DNA from: Symbiodinium natans
Lineage: Eukaryota > Sar > Dinophyceae > Suessiales > Symbiodiniaceae
Reading direction: 5' to 3'
DNA: 64,000 nucleotides
NCBI GenBank assembly: GCA_905221605.1
Contig: CAJNDS010002248.1
Coordinates: 62,001 to 126,000, forward strand
Part shown: one piece after another, positions 18,987-28,452 of the stretch
Layout: the number at the start of each line of letters is the position of its first letter
Numbering within the stretch: position 1 is the stretch's first letter
Translations under genes and position numbers: made by a program
Notes under the pieces: generated by a model
What the model was told of the DNA's origin: nothing
The model's input: only the letters and a program-made list of their open reading frames with translations
The model's database searches: none

Positions 18987-20943
18987 TCACAAGCAGTCAA
19001 TCTCCTCTTGGACATATTCGCAGTCGCCACCTTCCGTTGGATCGCCCCATGTGATAACTCGCCCATCGCTGCAAAGAGCACAGAACGCATACTGCGCAGC
19101 ATGCAACTCCACAACGTGGTGAAGTTCATCTTCGACCAGGCTGCTGTCACCACCCGAATCTTCACGACCCCAGGTACGAACTGTTCCATCCCCAAGTAGG
19201 GCAGCGAAAGCTTGTCCTGAGCCACATATCTGCCGGACATCTTTGAGTGGCTCCTTGATCTCCTTGCTTGTGACTACCTTGCCACGTAAGTATGGGCTGC
19301 CCCAGACGACAGCCGAACCATCATCCAGAACCGCAGTAAACCCTTCGCCGCAAGCGCCAAGTTTCTGCACATTTTCAAGCTGACGTTGAACAAGACTGCA
19401 GTCACCACCTTCTGTTGGTTTGCCCCATGTAAGAACTCTTCCGCTTTCTAGCAAAGCAGCAAAGGCGCGACCTGAGCTGTGAACTTTCTCCACGTCTTTC
19501 AGCTGCTCTTGGACTGAGGTGCTATCACCTCCCTCGTCAAGATCACCCCAGGTGATCACCGTCCTGTCATCAAGCATTGCAGCAAAAGCATAGTATCCAG
19601 CGACCAGCTCTTTGACATTCCGAAGGTTCTTCTGCACTCCATGGCCTTTGTCATAGTTGGGTAGCATTTTACATTTTTAAGGGTACTTAAACCCAATAAG
19701 GAATATAAGTTTAAATTTTTAATACTATCCCAACCATGAACCAGTGGCTGTCGCCACCCATATCGGGATCTCCCCATGTAACAACAGAGCCATCCCGGCG
19801 AAGTGCTGCGAAGGCGCCATGGCTTGCAAATATCCTTTCCTAGTCCATGGTTGGGATAATACTAAAAAACTCTAATCTTGGTTCCTTATTGTGTTTAAGT
19901 ACCCTTATGTAAAGATGTAAAATGGTACCCAACTATGACACAGTTTCAACGTCTCTAAGTCGACTTTGGACCTGACGGCTGTCAGCGCCAAATCGGCTAC
20001 CTCCCCACGTAGACACGGTTCCATCACGGTGGAGTGTTGCAAAAGCATCGCCTGTGCTATGAATGCTCTGCACATCTGTCAACTGAGCTGGCACTTCAAT
20101 CCAGGGGCCGCTCTCCTCCTCATGGAAGGTGCCCCATGTGACCACAGACCCATCGCCAAGAAGGGCAGCAAAAACAGTATCTTTGCCTTCAATCTGCCGA
20201 ATGTTGGTCAATAGATTCTTCACTTCGCTGCTGTCACCACCAGCTACTTCCTTGCCCCAGGTGACAACTCGATCGCCTCCACAACACCATAAAGCAAAGG
20301 CACGAGCTGTCGCAGCAGCGCAGAGCGTCTGTGCCACTGCAGTGACATTGTCCTTGGAGTGTGAAACGCCTGGGGGCTCTCCTTTCTTAGATGTTAGCAA
20401 TTTTGGATGCATGTTGTTCTGTAACCAAAAACTCCGAACTTAGAAGGAGATTGGAAGAGAAGGGGAAGAGAAAAACACAGGAAACTGGCAAAGTAGAAAA
20501 GGGTTTCCCTGATGCAAAACAGGTCATGTCTTTATCTCATGCAGAGGTATGTTCAACATGTGCTCCTGGTGTAACGCCACATGTGCGCGTGAACAGCATC
20601 CAGCTTGTCAAGCTGGCAATATTTACCAGGAAATGAAAGCACCACGCTGCATCTACATTTGCAAAGTTGAAAAGCTTGGCGGGGTTACCTCTCACCATCA
20701 AGTGCGATTGTTTTTTGCACGTAGGATGTAAGGAGAAACACGCAAACAGATGCTACTTCTCTGTCACATTCAGTCTTCCAACCTCCAAGCATCTCCCTCT
20801 TCCAACCCCACGTCTTGAAGAGATTGCTGCGGATCGAAAACACGACCATCCGGAGCAACGAGGCGCAAGAAGCCTTGGCCCAAAGACTTCTGGGCAGCAA
20901 CTTTCAGATCTGCAATCCTCGGCTTTGGCTTTCCGATCACTGT
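18987..20943 (-). CDS. Ubiquitin-like/RCC1-like repeat protein, multi-exon (exons 20943-20794, 20352-19948, 19839-19749, 19645-18987)
   Basis: Exon 1 of the model encodes a ubiquitin-like segment (KVAAQKSLGQGFLRLVAPDG, then DPQQSLQDVGLEEGD). The other exons encode nine RCC1-like repeats of about 41 residues with the pattern AFAALLxDGxVVTWGxxxxGGDSxxVQxxLxxV. RCC1-type repeats form beta-propeller blades; the Symbiodiniaceae family with this ubiquitin-plus-RCC1 layout is often labelled HERC-like, but no HECT domain is visible and ligase activity should not be assumed. Joining at 20352, 19948|19839 and 19749|19645 restores exact repeat spacing (LRDV+ERIF; GGDS+HGVQ). The implied donors are GA, GA and GC, all acceptors AG|G. 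The two inner introns are introner-like elements. TGA at 18987-18989 ends repeat 9 early, so either the protein ends there or a further exon is missed. The true start is upstream; a fragment like DSRVDVQLVLI at about 21149-21200 may be a further N-terminal exon. Repeat 7 is aberrant (RGKVV instead of GGDS). Confidence 0.75.
19646..19748 (-). mobile_element. Introner-like element forming an intron (103 bp)
   Basis: On the minus strand the intron runs GCCACTGGTTCATGGTTGGG to ACTATGACAAAG. CATGGTTGGG and CCCAACTATG are terminal inverted repeats. GCCA begins the intron and also begins the next exon, a target-site-duplication-like repeat. Excision restores the RCC1-like repeat exactly (GGDSHGVQ). 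A third family copy lies at 40988-41087. Confidence 0.75.
19840..19947 (-). mobile_element. Introner-like element in opposite orientation forming an intron (108 bp)
   Basis: This is the reverse complement of the 19646-19748 element over most of its length (shared AAGGGTACTTAAAC... core and CATAGTTGGG/CCCAACCATG ends). GAAA stands at the intron start and again right after the acceptor TAG|. Removal gives LRDV-ERIFASHGAF, the exact repeat spacing. Both orientations are therefore spliceable. Confidence 0.75.
20353..20793 (-). other. Intron 1 of the RCC1-like gene (441 bp)
   Basis: Runs from GATGCTTGG (donor GA, or GC three bases on) to CACTCCAAG|GAC. No MITE is recognised inside. Its 3' part is duplicated, decayed, at 17690-17870. 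Confidence 0.55.
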
Positions 20944-22106
20944 CTGAAAGTGACTAAACAGTTGACAAACAGCCAAAACAAATTAAAAGCCATCAGCTTC
21001 ACACAAAATGAAGCCTGAACCAAACCAACAGCGCTGAGTTTGACACAAAAAGAACTCCAAACCTCAGAAAGAAAACGTGCGTATCATGAGCAAGACTTGC
21101 CAGGCTGATTCGGAGAATCTTGGATGTCAGAGGCACCTCAGTTGTCAAGATCAAAACTAGTTGAACATCAACTCGTGAGTCAGCACTAGCAAACACCCAG
21201 CTCAACTCTTCAAAATAGACCAAGCCGTAGGGCGGGAACCAAACCCGTTTTGACCCACTTGCAAGTCTATCTCAAGAAAATGCCACAAATCTTCCGCTGA
21301 ACGCTTTGGCAAAAAATGCAAGCCCGAAACGAAAAGGCCGGGGCACTGAGACGGTTGTGCTGCGTCCGCTGGGAAGTGAAACCATGACGCTCAGCACGTG
21401 TTTCTCCTACAGTGTCTATCAAACACCGGGTAGCTCGTAACCTAAAAGCGTTCAAAAACGATAAAACCTTAAGAACACGTTTGTGTAGTTATATTGAGGA
21501 CCTGCAAAACCTTTCTAAGAGAAAAACATCCCGTGGGGTGTTCGTTTCCTTCCTCATCCCAAAAAACATATGAATCTCTTTGGTGGTTTTTCACCTACCG
21601 AGACGCCTATGGCCTCTAACTTCTTTGCTTCCGACTGATGACTCGATTCGTCTCTTTTCTTGTTGGGTCAACTGTCTTTGAGATGTAAACAGTGCGAGCA
21701 CTTCCATGCATTCCGCGCAATTCCGCGCTTATATAAGCAGCCACGTTCTACGTTCCCAATTCCTCGCCTTGCTTTATTTGCCAACAAGAACCTTGTGTTT
21801 GAGTACAATGAATTGTCAAAACCCCCGTGCTCCAGTGACTATCCGATGCTAGCCTTTATACAGAAAGACATGGCCAACATCACATGAAACGTACCCCGTA
21901 CATTAGCTCGTAAAACTTGTCAAAGCCACGAAAGAACAGCGAGTAAAAACCATTGAACAACCATTAGGCACCATCTAAAGTCTTGAAAAATTAAAACCAA
22001 GAGCTTGACCCACAACCACACAGTTTTAACACCCACCCTTCACCTCCTCCGTGCCCACATCGCAGTGCTGGCGCTTGGCCATTGGCGCAACAGGCTGAGA
22101 GCTGAT

Positions 22107-22178
22107 TTAATTAAGGAGTATATACCCTAATTCAGAATACTGATCCTTTGTGTGTTTAGGGTATACTCCTTAATGAAG
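22107..22178. mobile_element. Inverted-repeat insertion unique to one duplication arm
   Basis: TTAAGGAGTATATACCCTAA and TTAGGGTATACTCCTTAA are inverted repeats around about 28 nt. The homologous position in the other arm (about 18265) lacks the element, so it inserted after the duplication. Confidence 0.7.
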
Positions 22179-22439
22179 GGGGTTTTGGAAGATCTGGGAA
22201 AGTTGGAGGTCGTTGGGATCTGCCGCCTTGTTGATCCACTGGTGAAGCGTCACAAAGCTTTGCTTTGCTTTTTCGCCGTGGATGTGGGTACAAGTAGGGT
22301 GTCTTAAACACTTTTTCTTGTAGCAGTGTCACTTGGGATTGCAACATGCGGCTATAGAAACTGATTTGTCTAAGCCAGCTTGGCGGGCAAAGTGTAAAAA
22401 ACTTGGAGTAGATTGCCCGAACCGCAAATTCGAAATACC

Positions 22440-22469
22440 CGGGTTTAGGGTTTAGAGTTTAGGGTTTAG
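22440..22469 (+). repeat. Telomeric insert replacing paralogous sequence
   Basis: Four TTTAGGG-like units stand between CGAAATACC and AGTAACCAACAAATCACG. The paralogue at 18574-18620 has 20-odd ordinary bases there instead (ACAGAAACCTGACTCTATGC). The array thus replaced a small deletion. Confidence 0.85.
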
Positions 22470-22990
22470 TAACCAACAAATCACGTCACATGACCTCACA
22501 AAGCATTCAGATCGGTAGTCAAGAATCGTGGTTTTGTAGGTGTCGGTTTCCTTTTGGGGACCAAAAGGTATAGCAGCAAAAGTATAACAATAATCCTCCA
22601 GCTACTAATACAACTTAAACATTCCAGCCCAACACTTCAAGTCGGAAAGTCAAGCAAGCTGACTTAGCTGTCTGTTGAACACACACTCTTGGAAGTGAAG
22701 CTATCCACCAAGTACATCCCAACAGAGCTACTGACCATTCAATTCTGACCCCCCCCCCCTCCTTCATTGAACCATTCAATGCTGACCCCCCCCCCCTGTT
22801 TGTGGACCGTTCACTACCGATCCCCTGCTTTTCCATCGAAACTATCAATTCATTTACAACTCTGAGGGGTGTGTCCGACTCCCTCGCTAAAGAAAAGTTT
22901 TTAAGCGTAGCTACAAGGCGGCTGCTGCAAAAGGTGGGTCACGGGGTTTAGGGCCTGCATGGGCCTGCCATCACTTCTCTGTTTGCCTAG

Positions 22991-23234
22991 ATATGGCGAC
23001 GAAGGGGCGGTCGGTGGTCTTGAGCCAGAAGGGCCCCTACCACTCCCCCCACTACCCCCCCCACCACCCCTACTACGCCCCGTACTACCCCCCGACTACG
23101 CCCCCCACTAACCCTTCTACGAGTTCCCCTTGCACTCGGTGGGCGTCAACCCCCAGCTGTCAGCCTTATACAACCCCATCGCGAAGCCGCTATATTGGAC
23201 GAGTCTCTGCCTTGAGTCATACTCGAACCCCTAA
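22991..23234 (+). pseudogene. His/Pro/Tyr-rich exon with frameshift in C runs
   Basis: After a strong acceptor (CTGTTTGCCTAG at 22979-22990) the frame reads MATKGRSVVLSQKGPYHSPH and continues through a His/Pro/Tyr repeat. In another frame the text resumes convincingly as FYEFPLHSVGVNPQLSALYN and runs to TAA at 23232-23234. The two halves are separated by a 1-2 nt shift around 23100-23125, inside C runs, so this is either a homopolymer sequencing error or a real break. A truncated paralogue lies at 16596-16712. Family not recognised. Confidence 0.5.
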
Positions 23235-23810
23235 GGACCCCTAAGAGGTTTCCCCGAATGTGCTCCTCATATGGCCCTGATATTCCCCTAGAGGACTCTT
23301 CAAAAAGGGTCCCAAACCCGGAGCAAGGCAAAATCTCATGATTTGAGAGGCACGGGTGCTCCTAAGTCTGGCCCAGCTCCTCTGCGGCCCTTTTTGTCCT
23401 GCTGCAAGAGAACTCCCTCGGAACTCCCTTGACTCGCTCACAGAGACGGAGTGAAAAGCCATGCCGATTTGGCGCAGCAGCCTCAGCAGGAGACATCCCC
23501 AACTTCTCTTGCCGCGCGCTCTGGGCGCTCACAGAAGCAATGCCGCTGTTAGCTCTCTACTTCTTGCTTTGAGGGTTGTGGCCTTGCTGGGTATGATGCC
23601 AGGGGGAAACACCCACAACAAAAAGGAGCAAAAACTCGAAATCCCTCAGTGGGACCCCTTGACAAACACCGGCTCGTGCAGAATCCCCCGGCTGTGCCTG
23701 TCAGAGAGTCCCTCGGTCTTGCCCTCCACGTCCTGGTCCTCCAGTCTGGGGCACTCTGGTGCCCAGGACGGCTCGGAGGAAAAAGGGGTGCACAGAAATC
23801 ACTACTATAG
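23235..23810. other. Intervening sequence, no confident gene
   Basis: Plus ORF 23461-23871 (136 codons) runs into a family D element and is opposed by a minus ORF of 101 codons. Neither is recognised. Confidence 0.35.
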
Positions 23811-24208
23811 GGGCCTGAAGAACGAGAATAGGGTCTTGGGGGGTTGTTACACATTTACAGAGGGACAATAAGGGAATGATCCCTTCCCCCTTTTATTAAA
23901 ACGCCCCCCTAATTATAAACACACTTTCCGGAAAATCCTGCCGAAACCGACCCCGCCTTTTAAACCCTATCCCGAATACGGGGGGGGGGGGGGTTCAGGG
24001 CTCCCAAAATCCGCAAGCCAACCAACATCCTCAAGCTCCCTTCCCTCCCTTCCCAGCCTAGACCCTAAACCCTTTGGACCCCAAACATGACTTTTGGATA
24101 AAAAACCTCCCCCTAACAATGAAAACACATTTCGAGTTTCTATTGGGGGGGGGGGGGGTTAATATTAGGGGGAATAAGGGATTACTATTGGTTATTCCGA
24201 CCCCTGTA
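23811..24208. mobile_element. Composite family D element with poly-G core
   Basis: The left end CTATAGGGGCCTGAAGAAC and the right end GGTTATTCCGACCCCTGTA match family D. The interior carries CCCTTCCCCC/GGGGGAATAAGGG inverted arms as at 2139-2288, a G run, and a short telomeric patch near 24060. It looks like one MITE nested in another. Confidence 0.5.
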
Positions 24209-24430
24209 CTAAGCTTTTGGAACCCGCAGTGATTCTGACAATCCCTAAACGGGAACGAGGGAAGCCTAGGAATCCTCTGGCTCTGCATGCACCTGAGGCT
24301 GTAACATGCAAGCCTTACGAAAATCACAAAGACTTGACTGCAATATGTAGGACAGAAGTGAAAGTATCGCACCCTGCACCCAGCAACACAGAAACCGATC
24401 ACCCCGAGATCGCGCACGTCACGCCTACTG

Positions 24431-24603
24431 TTTGCTTAAGAACCCCAAAAACCCCCCAAAAAAACTAACAATCCTTATATTACCCTTATAAGAATATCTA
24501 AACAAAACAATACTCCCTATATGACCCTTGTAAGGAAGAATATTTCTTACACACTTTTTTGCCCTAAACCCTGAACCCTAAACCCTGCGGTTCTTATAAG
24601 CAA
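24431..24603. mobile_element. Family B MITE containing a telomeric insert
   Basis: The left end TTTGCTTAAGAACCCCAAAA and right end GGTTCTTATAAGCAA are family B TIRs. Between the interior GAAGAATATTTCTTA and the right TIR stand three CCCTAAA/CCCTGAA units (24562-24587), absent from sibling copies. Confidence 0.75.
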
Positions 24604-24871
24604 TTGGTAGATGCGGCCTTCAGGCGCAGGACGGAGAGCTCCTCCTCGAGTCGCCGTGCTCCGGCCTCGGGCGGTGGAAAAAGTTCGGGCAGTTGGCAAT
24701 TTTTTCCCTCGGGTTTAGGGTTGAGGGTTTTTTTTCGCTCCCGCATAGCTGGCCGAACCGCAAGGCAGGGTTACGTCGATGACATGTCCAGTTGGAAAAA
24801 GGGGGATCCACTACAGGACCTGTAGAATTGCATGCTATTCCCTTGCTCAGGAAAACCACATCACCAAACCA

Positions 24872-24955
24872 CTCAAAAAACCCCGAAACACCGAAACCCA
24901 ACATTACCGGGAATAGCCGATAATGTTGGGTTTCGGTGTTTCGGGGTTTTTTGAG
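24872..24955. repeat. Perfect 35-bp palindrome with 14-nt loop
   Basis: Positions 24872-24906 and 24921-24955 are exact reverse complements (CCCCGAAACACCGAAACCCA and its complement form the middle). Not related to the MITE families here. Degenerate telomeric repeats follow at 24956-24975. Confidence 0.9.
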
Positions 24956-24975
24956 GGGTTTAAGGTTTAGGATTT

Positions 24976-26190
24976 AGGTTTCCAACTCTTTTTGGCTCTT
25001 TTGCAAGAATATCAGGCTTAAGAAAGGTTTGTGGGCTTTTGAGGAAACTGTTGGCTCATCTCGGGACGTTTAGGCCCCGGCTGTCTGGCGAGCCGTTTGG
25101 AGGACCTGGACGTGGCTCAGTGCAGAGAACCAGGGCCGTAGCTCCATGGCCCAGGATTGAGGGATTTGTTGGTTTGTTTGCCCCAGTGTTAGGTGTTTAA
25201 ATCATGCCTGCCTTCCAGTAAGCTCTGCTAGTCTTACTGCCACGTAGACGGGTTGGGTTCCGATAGAATTTGCCAAATATGCCGCATCCCTTCTCAACAC
25301 TGGTAGCTTCCCCAGTCCCCAGAGTGCATTCTACAAACTAGGGTTCTGAGAAAAACAGGGACTTTTTCACGGGATCTGGCGGTTGAAAGAAATCATAAAC
25401 GTCTCTGACCACTTGTTTGTCTTGGGCTTTAGGTGTAAGCGAGTAAGCGGACGGTTGCATGCGGTGGGACGTGCAAGAAGCCTTGCCCAAGGCGCCGATC
25501 CCTCCCAGCTTCTCAGGGGGCTCCGCAGACATCGCCGCTGGGCTTTTTCCCTTGACCAGCACGCTTGTCCACAGATTCCTCTACGAATGCTGGGTGCATG
25601 TATGGCACCTTTCTGTTCCGAGTGCTCACTCAACAGTTCCATCCATCCCCCCCGCCCCCCCCACCAAACGCAGGCCAAATGACGAGATGCCTCGGACTGA
25701 GCAGGTGTATGCCAAAGCTGCGACCAACACCCGCCCGGACTGAGTGGAAAGTAAATACATAACATGCATACACATATGCACAGATACATATACATTGGTA
25801 TACTGCCGTTATTGTGATAATATATGTGTGTATGCACAGATAATTACGAGTACAAATCTAAAGAATACTCATGTATAGTTATGTGTATGTATGTATGTCT
25901 GTATGTATTGACGTTCATGCCGTCGCCGTCCAACCCGCCCCCCCCCCTGCCCCCCCCCCCCCCCCCCACCCCACGCACGTCCACTACTGTACCAGTGGTG
26001 GCTTCTGGGCAAAATACAGGGTTTTGTGAAGCTTTTTCGCCCGGCCCTACACAGCTCAGAGGCCCTCAATGGTGTGCCTCCATGGCAGCACTGATGGTTT
26101 CCTGGTCCGGCCGGAGACGGACCGTTCGGACCTGTCGTGTGGTCTTGCGGCTGGTCCACAACCCTACAACCAGGCCAACACCAAACCTGC
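24976..26190. other. Intervening sequence with microsatellite and homopolymers
   Basis: Overlapping ORFs at 25338-25837 on both strands are unrecognised. AT-rich ACATAT/TATGTG microsatellite at 25752-25915; C run at 25938-25968. The 107-137-codon ORFs around 25824-26237 translate these low-complexity tracts. Confidence 0.45.
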
Positions 26191-26310
26191 AAGGAAGGGC
26201 CCCCTTACTATACGAACTGTACTTAAGGGACTTATAACCTAATTTAGGATCCTTATAACCCAATTTAGGGTCCTTATAACTCTACTTATAACTAGGGGGC
26301 CCCTCCTTGT
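26191..26310. mobile_element. Inverted-repeat element of the CAAGGAGGGG family, reference copy
   Basis: CAAGGAAGGGCCCCCTTACT pairs with TAGGGGGCCCCTCCTTG. The interior has three AATTTAGG..CCTTATAAC repeats. Sibling at 7356-7461. Confidence 0.7.
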
Positions 26311-26732
26311 GAAGCTGAGGTGACAGTTGAGCGAGCAACTGGCGCCCCAACACAGCATCCCTTCGCCCTCACGGGAAAAACCCATGATATCATGGAATCT
26401 GCAGATCTTTCACAGAGTGCGAGGCCTCATCGATCATGTCGAGCGCTTTGCTCCAGTAGGTATCCTCACAAACAACCCCCCCCCCCCACCCACCCACCCC
26501 CTCACAAAAAAAGAAATACAAACTGAACAGCTAGGACCACGACTTGGGTAGAAGTAAATATGCAAACTTGAAAAACAGAACATGTAAGAATGACTATTGC
26601 ATTTACAAAATTACAAGCACAATGTTCTTTTTGCAGACATGCCATCCTTCTTAGTGCTGTAAGGGAACGAAATCCTGGCCTTTTGGGGTTCCAAAAGGGG
26701 TCTACTGCACCCAAGCTGCCTCAGAAGGGGAA

Positions 26733-26830
26733 CCTGTAACCCCAATTACCTACAGTCGCATGGGTTATACCGGTATACCCATTAATTGAGGGGTAGTTAC
26801 TACCAAACTGTAGGTATTTGGGGTTACAGG
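26733..26830. mobile_element. Family C MITE, full length
   Basis: CCTGTAACCCCAATTACCTA and its complement (TAGGTATTTGGGGTTACAGG) terminate the element; the centre includes the palindrome TATACCGGTATA. Confidence 0.85.
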
Positions 26831-27900
26831 CAGGAACCACCTAATGCCGAGGAGCACTCGCCCCCTGAACTTTGCACTTGTCTGGAAGGGACTTCGTGTT
26901 GCAAATGGGGATTCAGAAACGGCGCTGCCCTGGGTGCTCCACCAAACTATCCGAATCTAAACTCACAACTTTGCGTAAAAAAAACATCTAAAGCCGTTGT
27001 AGGGCGTGACGCCCAACCTTGGTGATAGGAGCATACACTAGGGAATATGATCCCAACGTTAGGATTCCCAGGAACACAGCACATGAAAACCAAAGCGCAG
27101 AAAACCTGGGCCCTGACTTCCAAAATGCGTAATGAACGTCGCGGTCCTCTTCGAGGGTCTTGATGGCCTCGCGATAGGTTGCGATGTCCTCGGCAATGGA
27201 ACCATGGGTCAGAAAAAACTCAGATAAGCCTCTCGACTCTCATGCTGGCACATGAGGCGTGCATGTCTAAACATCCCGGGTTTGTCCGATAGACCTAGGG
27301 GAGCATCATGACAGTGCTTCGTGCGACGCGTCCAATAAAAACCGTGGTCTCGATAGACCTAAAGAGAAGCTTCGACAGCACTTCGAGCGACATGGAAAGA
27401 AACCTTGTTTTGCATCCAGGAGGCCAGGAAAGAAAACTAAGCCCTAAAACCCTGACAAACTGAAAGCCCTAAACCCTAAACCCTAAACCCCAAAAGCCCT
27501 AAGCCTGTAAGAGAACCCAAGATTAGGTGTCTGGTGCTCTCAGGCAGGCACAGCCTCCAAACGCGAGGCCTCCAAGGGTTAGACAGAGTTCCGAGCTGCT
27601 CTTCTCGGGTTTTAAGTGGGTGTTAAACAGGAATTTATAGGGTTTATAGGGGGTATATAGGGTTTTTAATTGGGTTTTAGGGCTTTGGGTTTAGGATGGG
27701 TTTATAAGCAGGGTTTGATTAGGATTTTTGGGGGGTGCTAGCGCTTATAGGGTTTAAGTTGATTTCAGGGTTTTAGGGGCTTAAGTAGGTTCTATAGGGT
27801 TTTTGGGGTTTCAGATTTAAGGTGTGGCTTGATGGAACCAAGCCGGCCGAAAGCCTGATATGAAAGTCTACAGACCCTCTTTGAGGGGCGCCCCCTCCCG
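26831..27900. other. Intervening sequence with imperfect direct repeat and telomere-like drift
   Basis: A partial family F remnant lies near 27035-27075. An imperfect direct repeat (CGATAGACCTA ... GCTTCG.GCGAC) occurs at about 27288-27331 and 27351-27391. A short array lies at 27465-27490. From 27610 to 27830 the sequence drifts through GGGTTTATAGG-like strings, a decayed telomeric tract. No gene is seen. Confidence 0.45.
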
Positions 27901-28420
27901 TCACATCTCAGCAAGAGCTTCTGGTTCGGTAGATTTCAGGATGGTCTGGTCTCCAGTCCTTAGTCCTTGCGAGCTTCGGGATTTGAAGGTTCCGGGTCTC
28001 GAGGGCTCCTCGGGCTTGTAGGCGTCATGCGCGAGCGCGCGTGCTCGCAGGCGCCACTAAACCCTAAACCCTAAACCCTAAACCCTAAACCCTGAACCCT
28101 GAACCCTGAACCCTGAACCCTGAACCCTGAACCCTAAACCCTAAACCCTACATAGAATCTCTGGGTCCAGGAAGTGAGCATCTGCGAAGATTTCTCGGTG
28201 CAGGTGGGAGAGCATGGAGTCTTGGAAGCCATGCTGTGGGCTCGCTCGGAGGCAAGCTCTGCACCAGGAAGATCCCCAAACCCTAAACCCTAAACCCTAA
28301 ACCCTAAACCCTAAACAGCGCAAGTAAGGACGGGCCTGCATCTCTTCGAGGATGCCCAGGGACAGCCTCCCAGCATCTTACACAGGAGCCGGGATTCTTG
28401 GTCGCCTTCCCTCCTGAACC

Positions 28421-28452
<32 letters not shown>

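Larger units (their letters stand above)
20944..22930. other. Upstream arm of the segmental duplication
   Basis: Aligns with 18000-18850 from about 21460 to 22715. A possible N-terminal exon of the RCC1-like gene lies at about 21149-21200 (minus). Two similar poly-C motifs (CAATTCTGACCCC, CAATGCTGACCCC) sit in tandem at 22737-22800. No other gene is called. Confidence 0.5.

Noticed and set aside
18759-20443. Plus-strand ORFs of 80-146 codons across the RCC1-like gene
   Set aside because: They are antisense shadows: the minus strand shows conserved 41-residue repeats, while the plus translations lack any repeat-consistent pattern.
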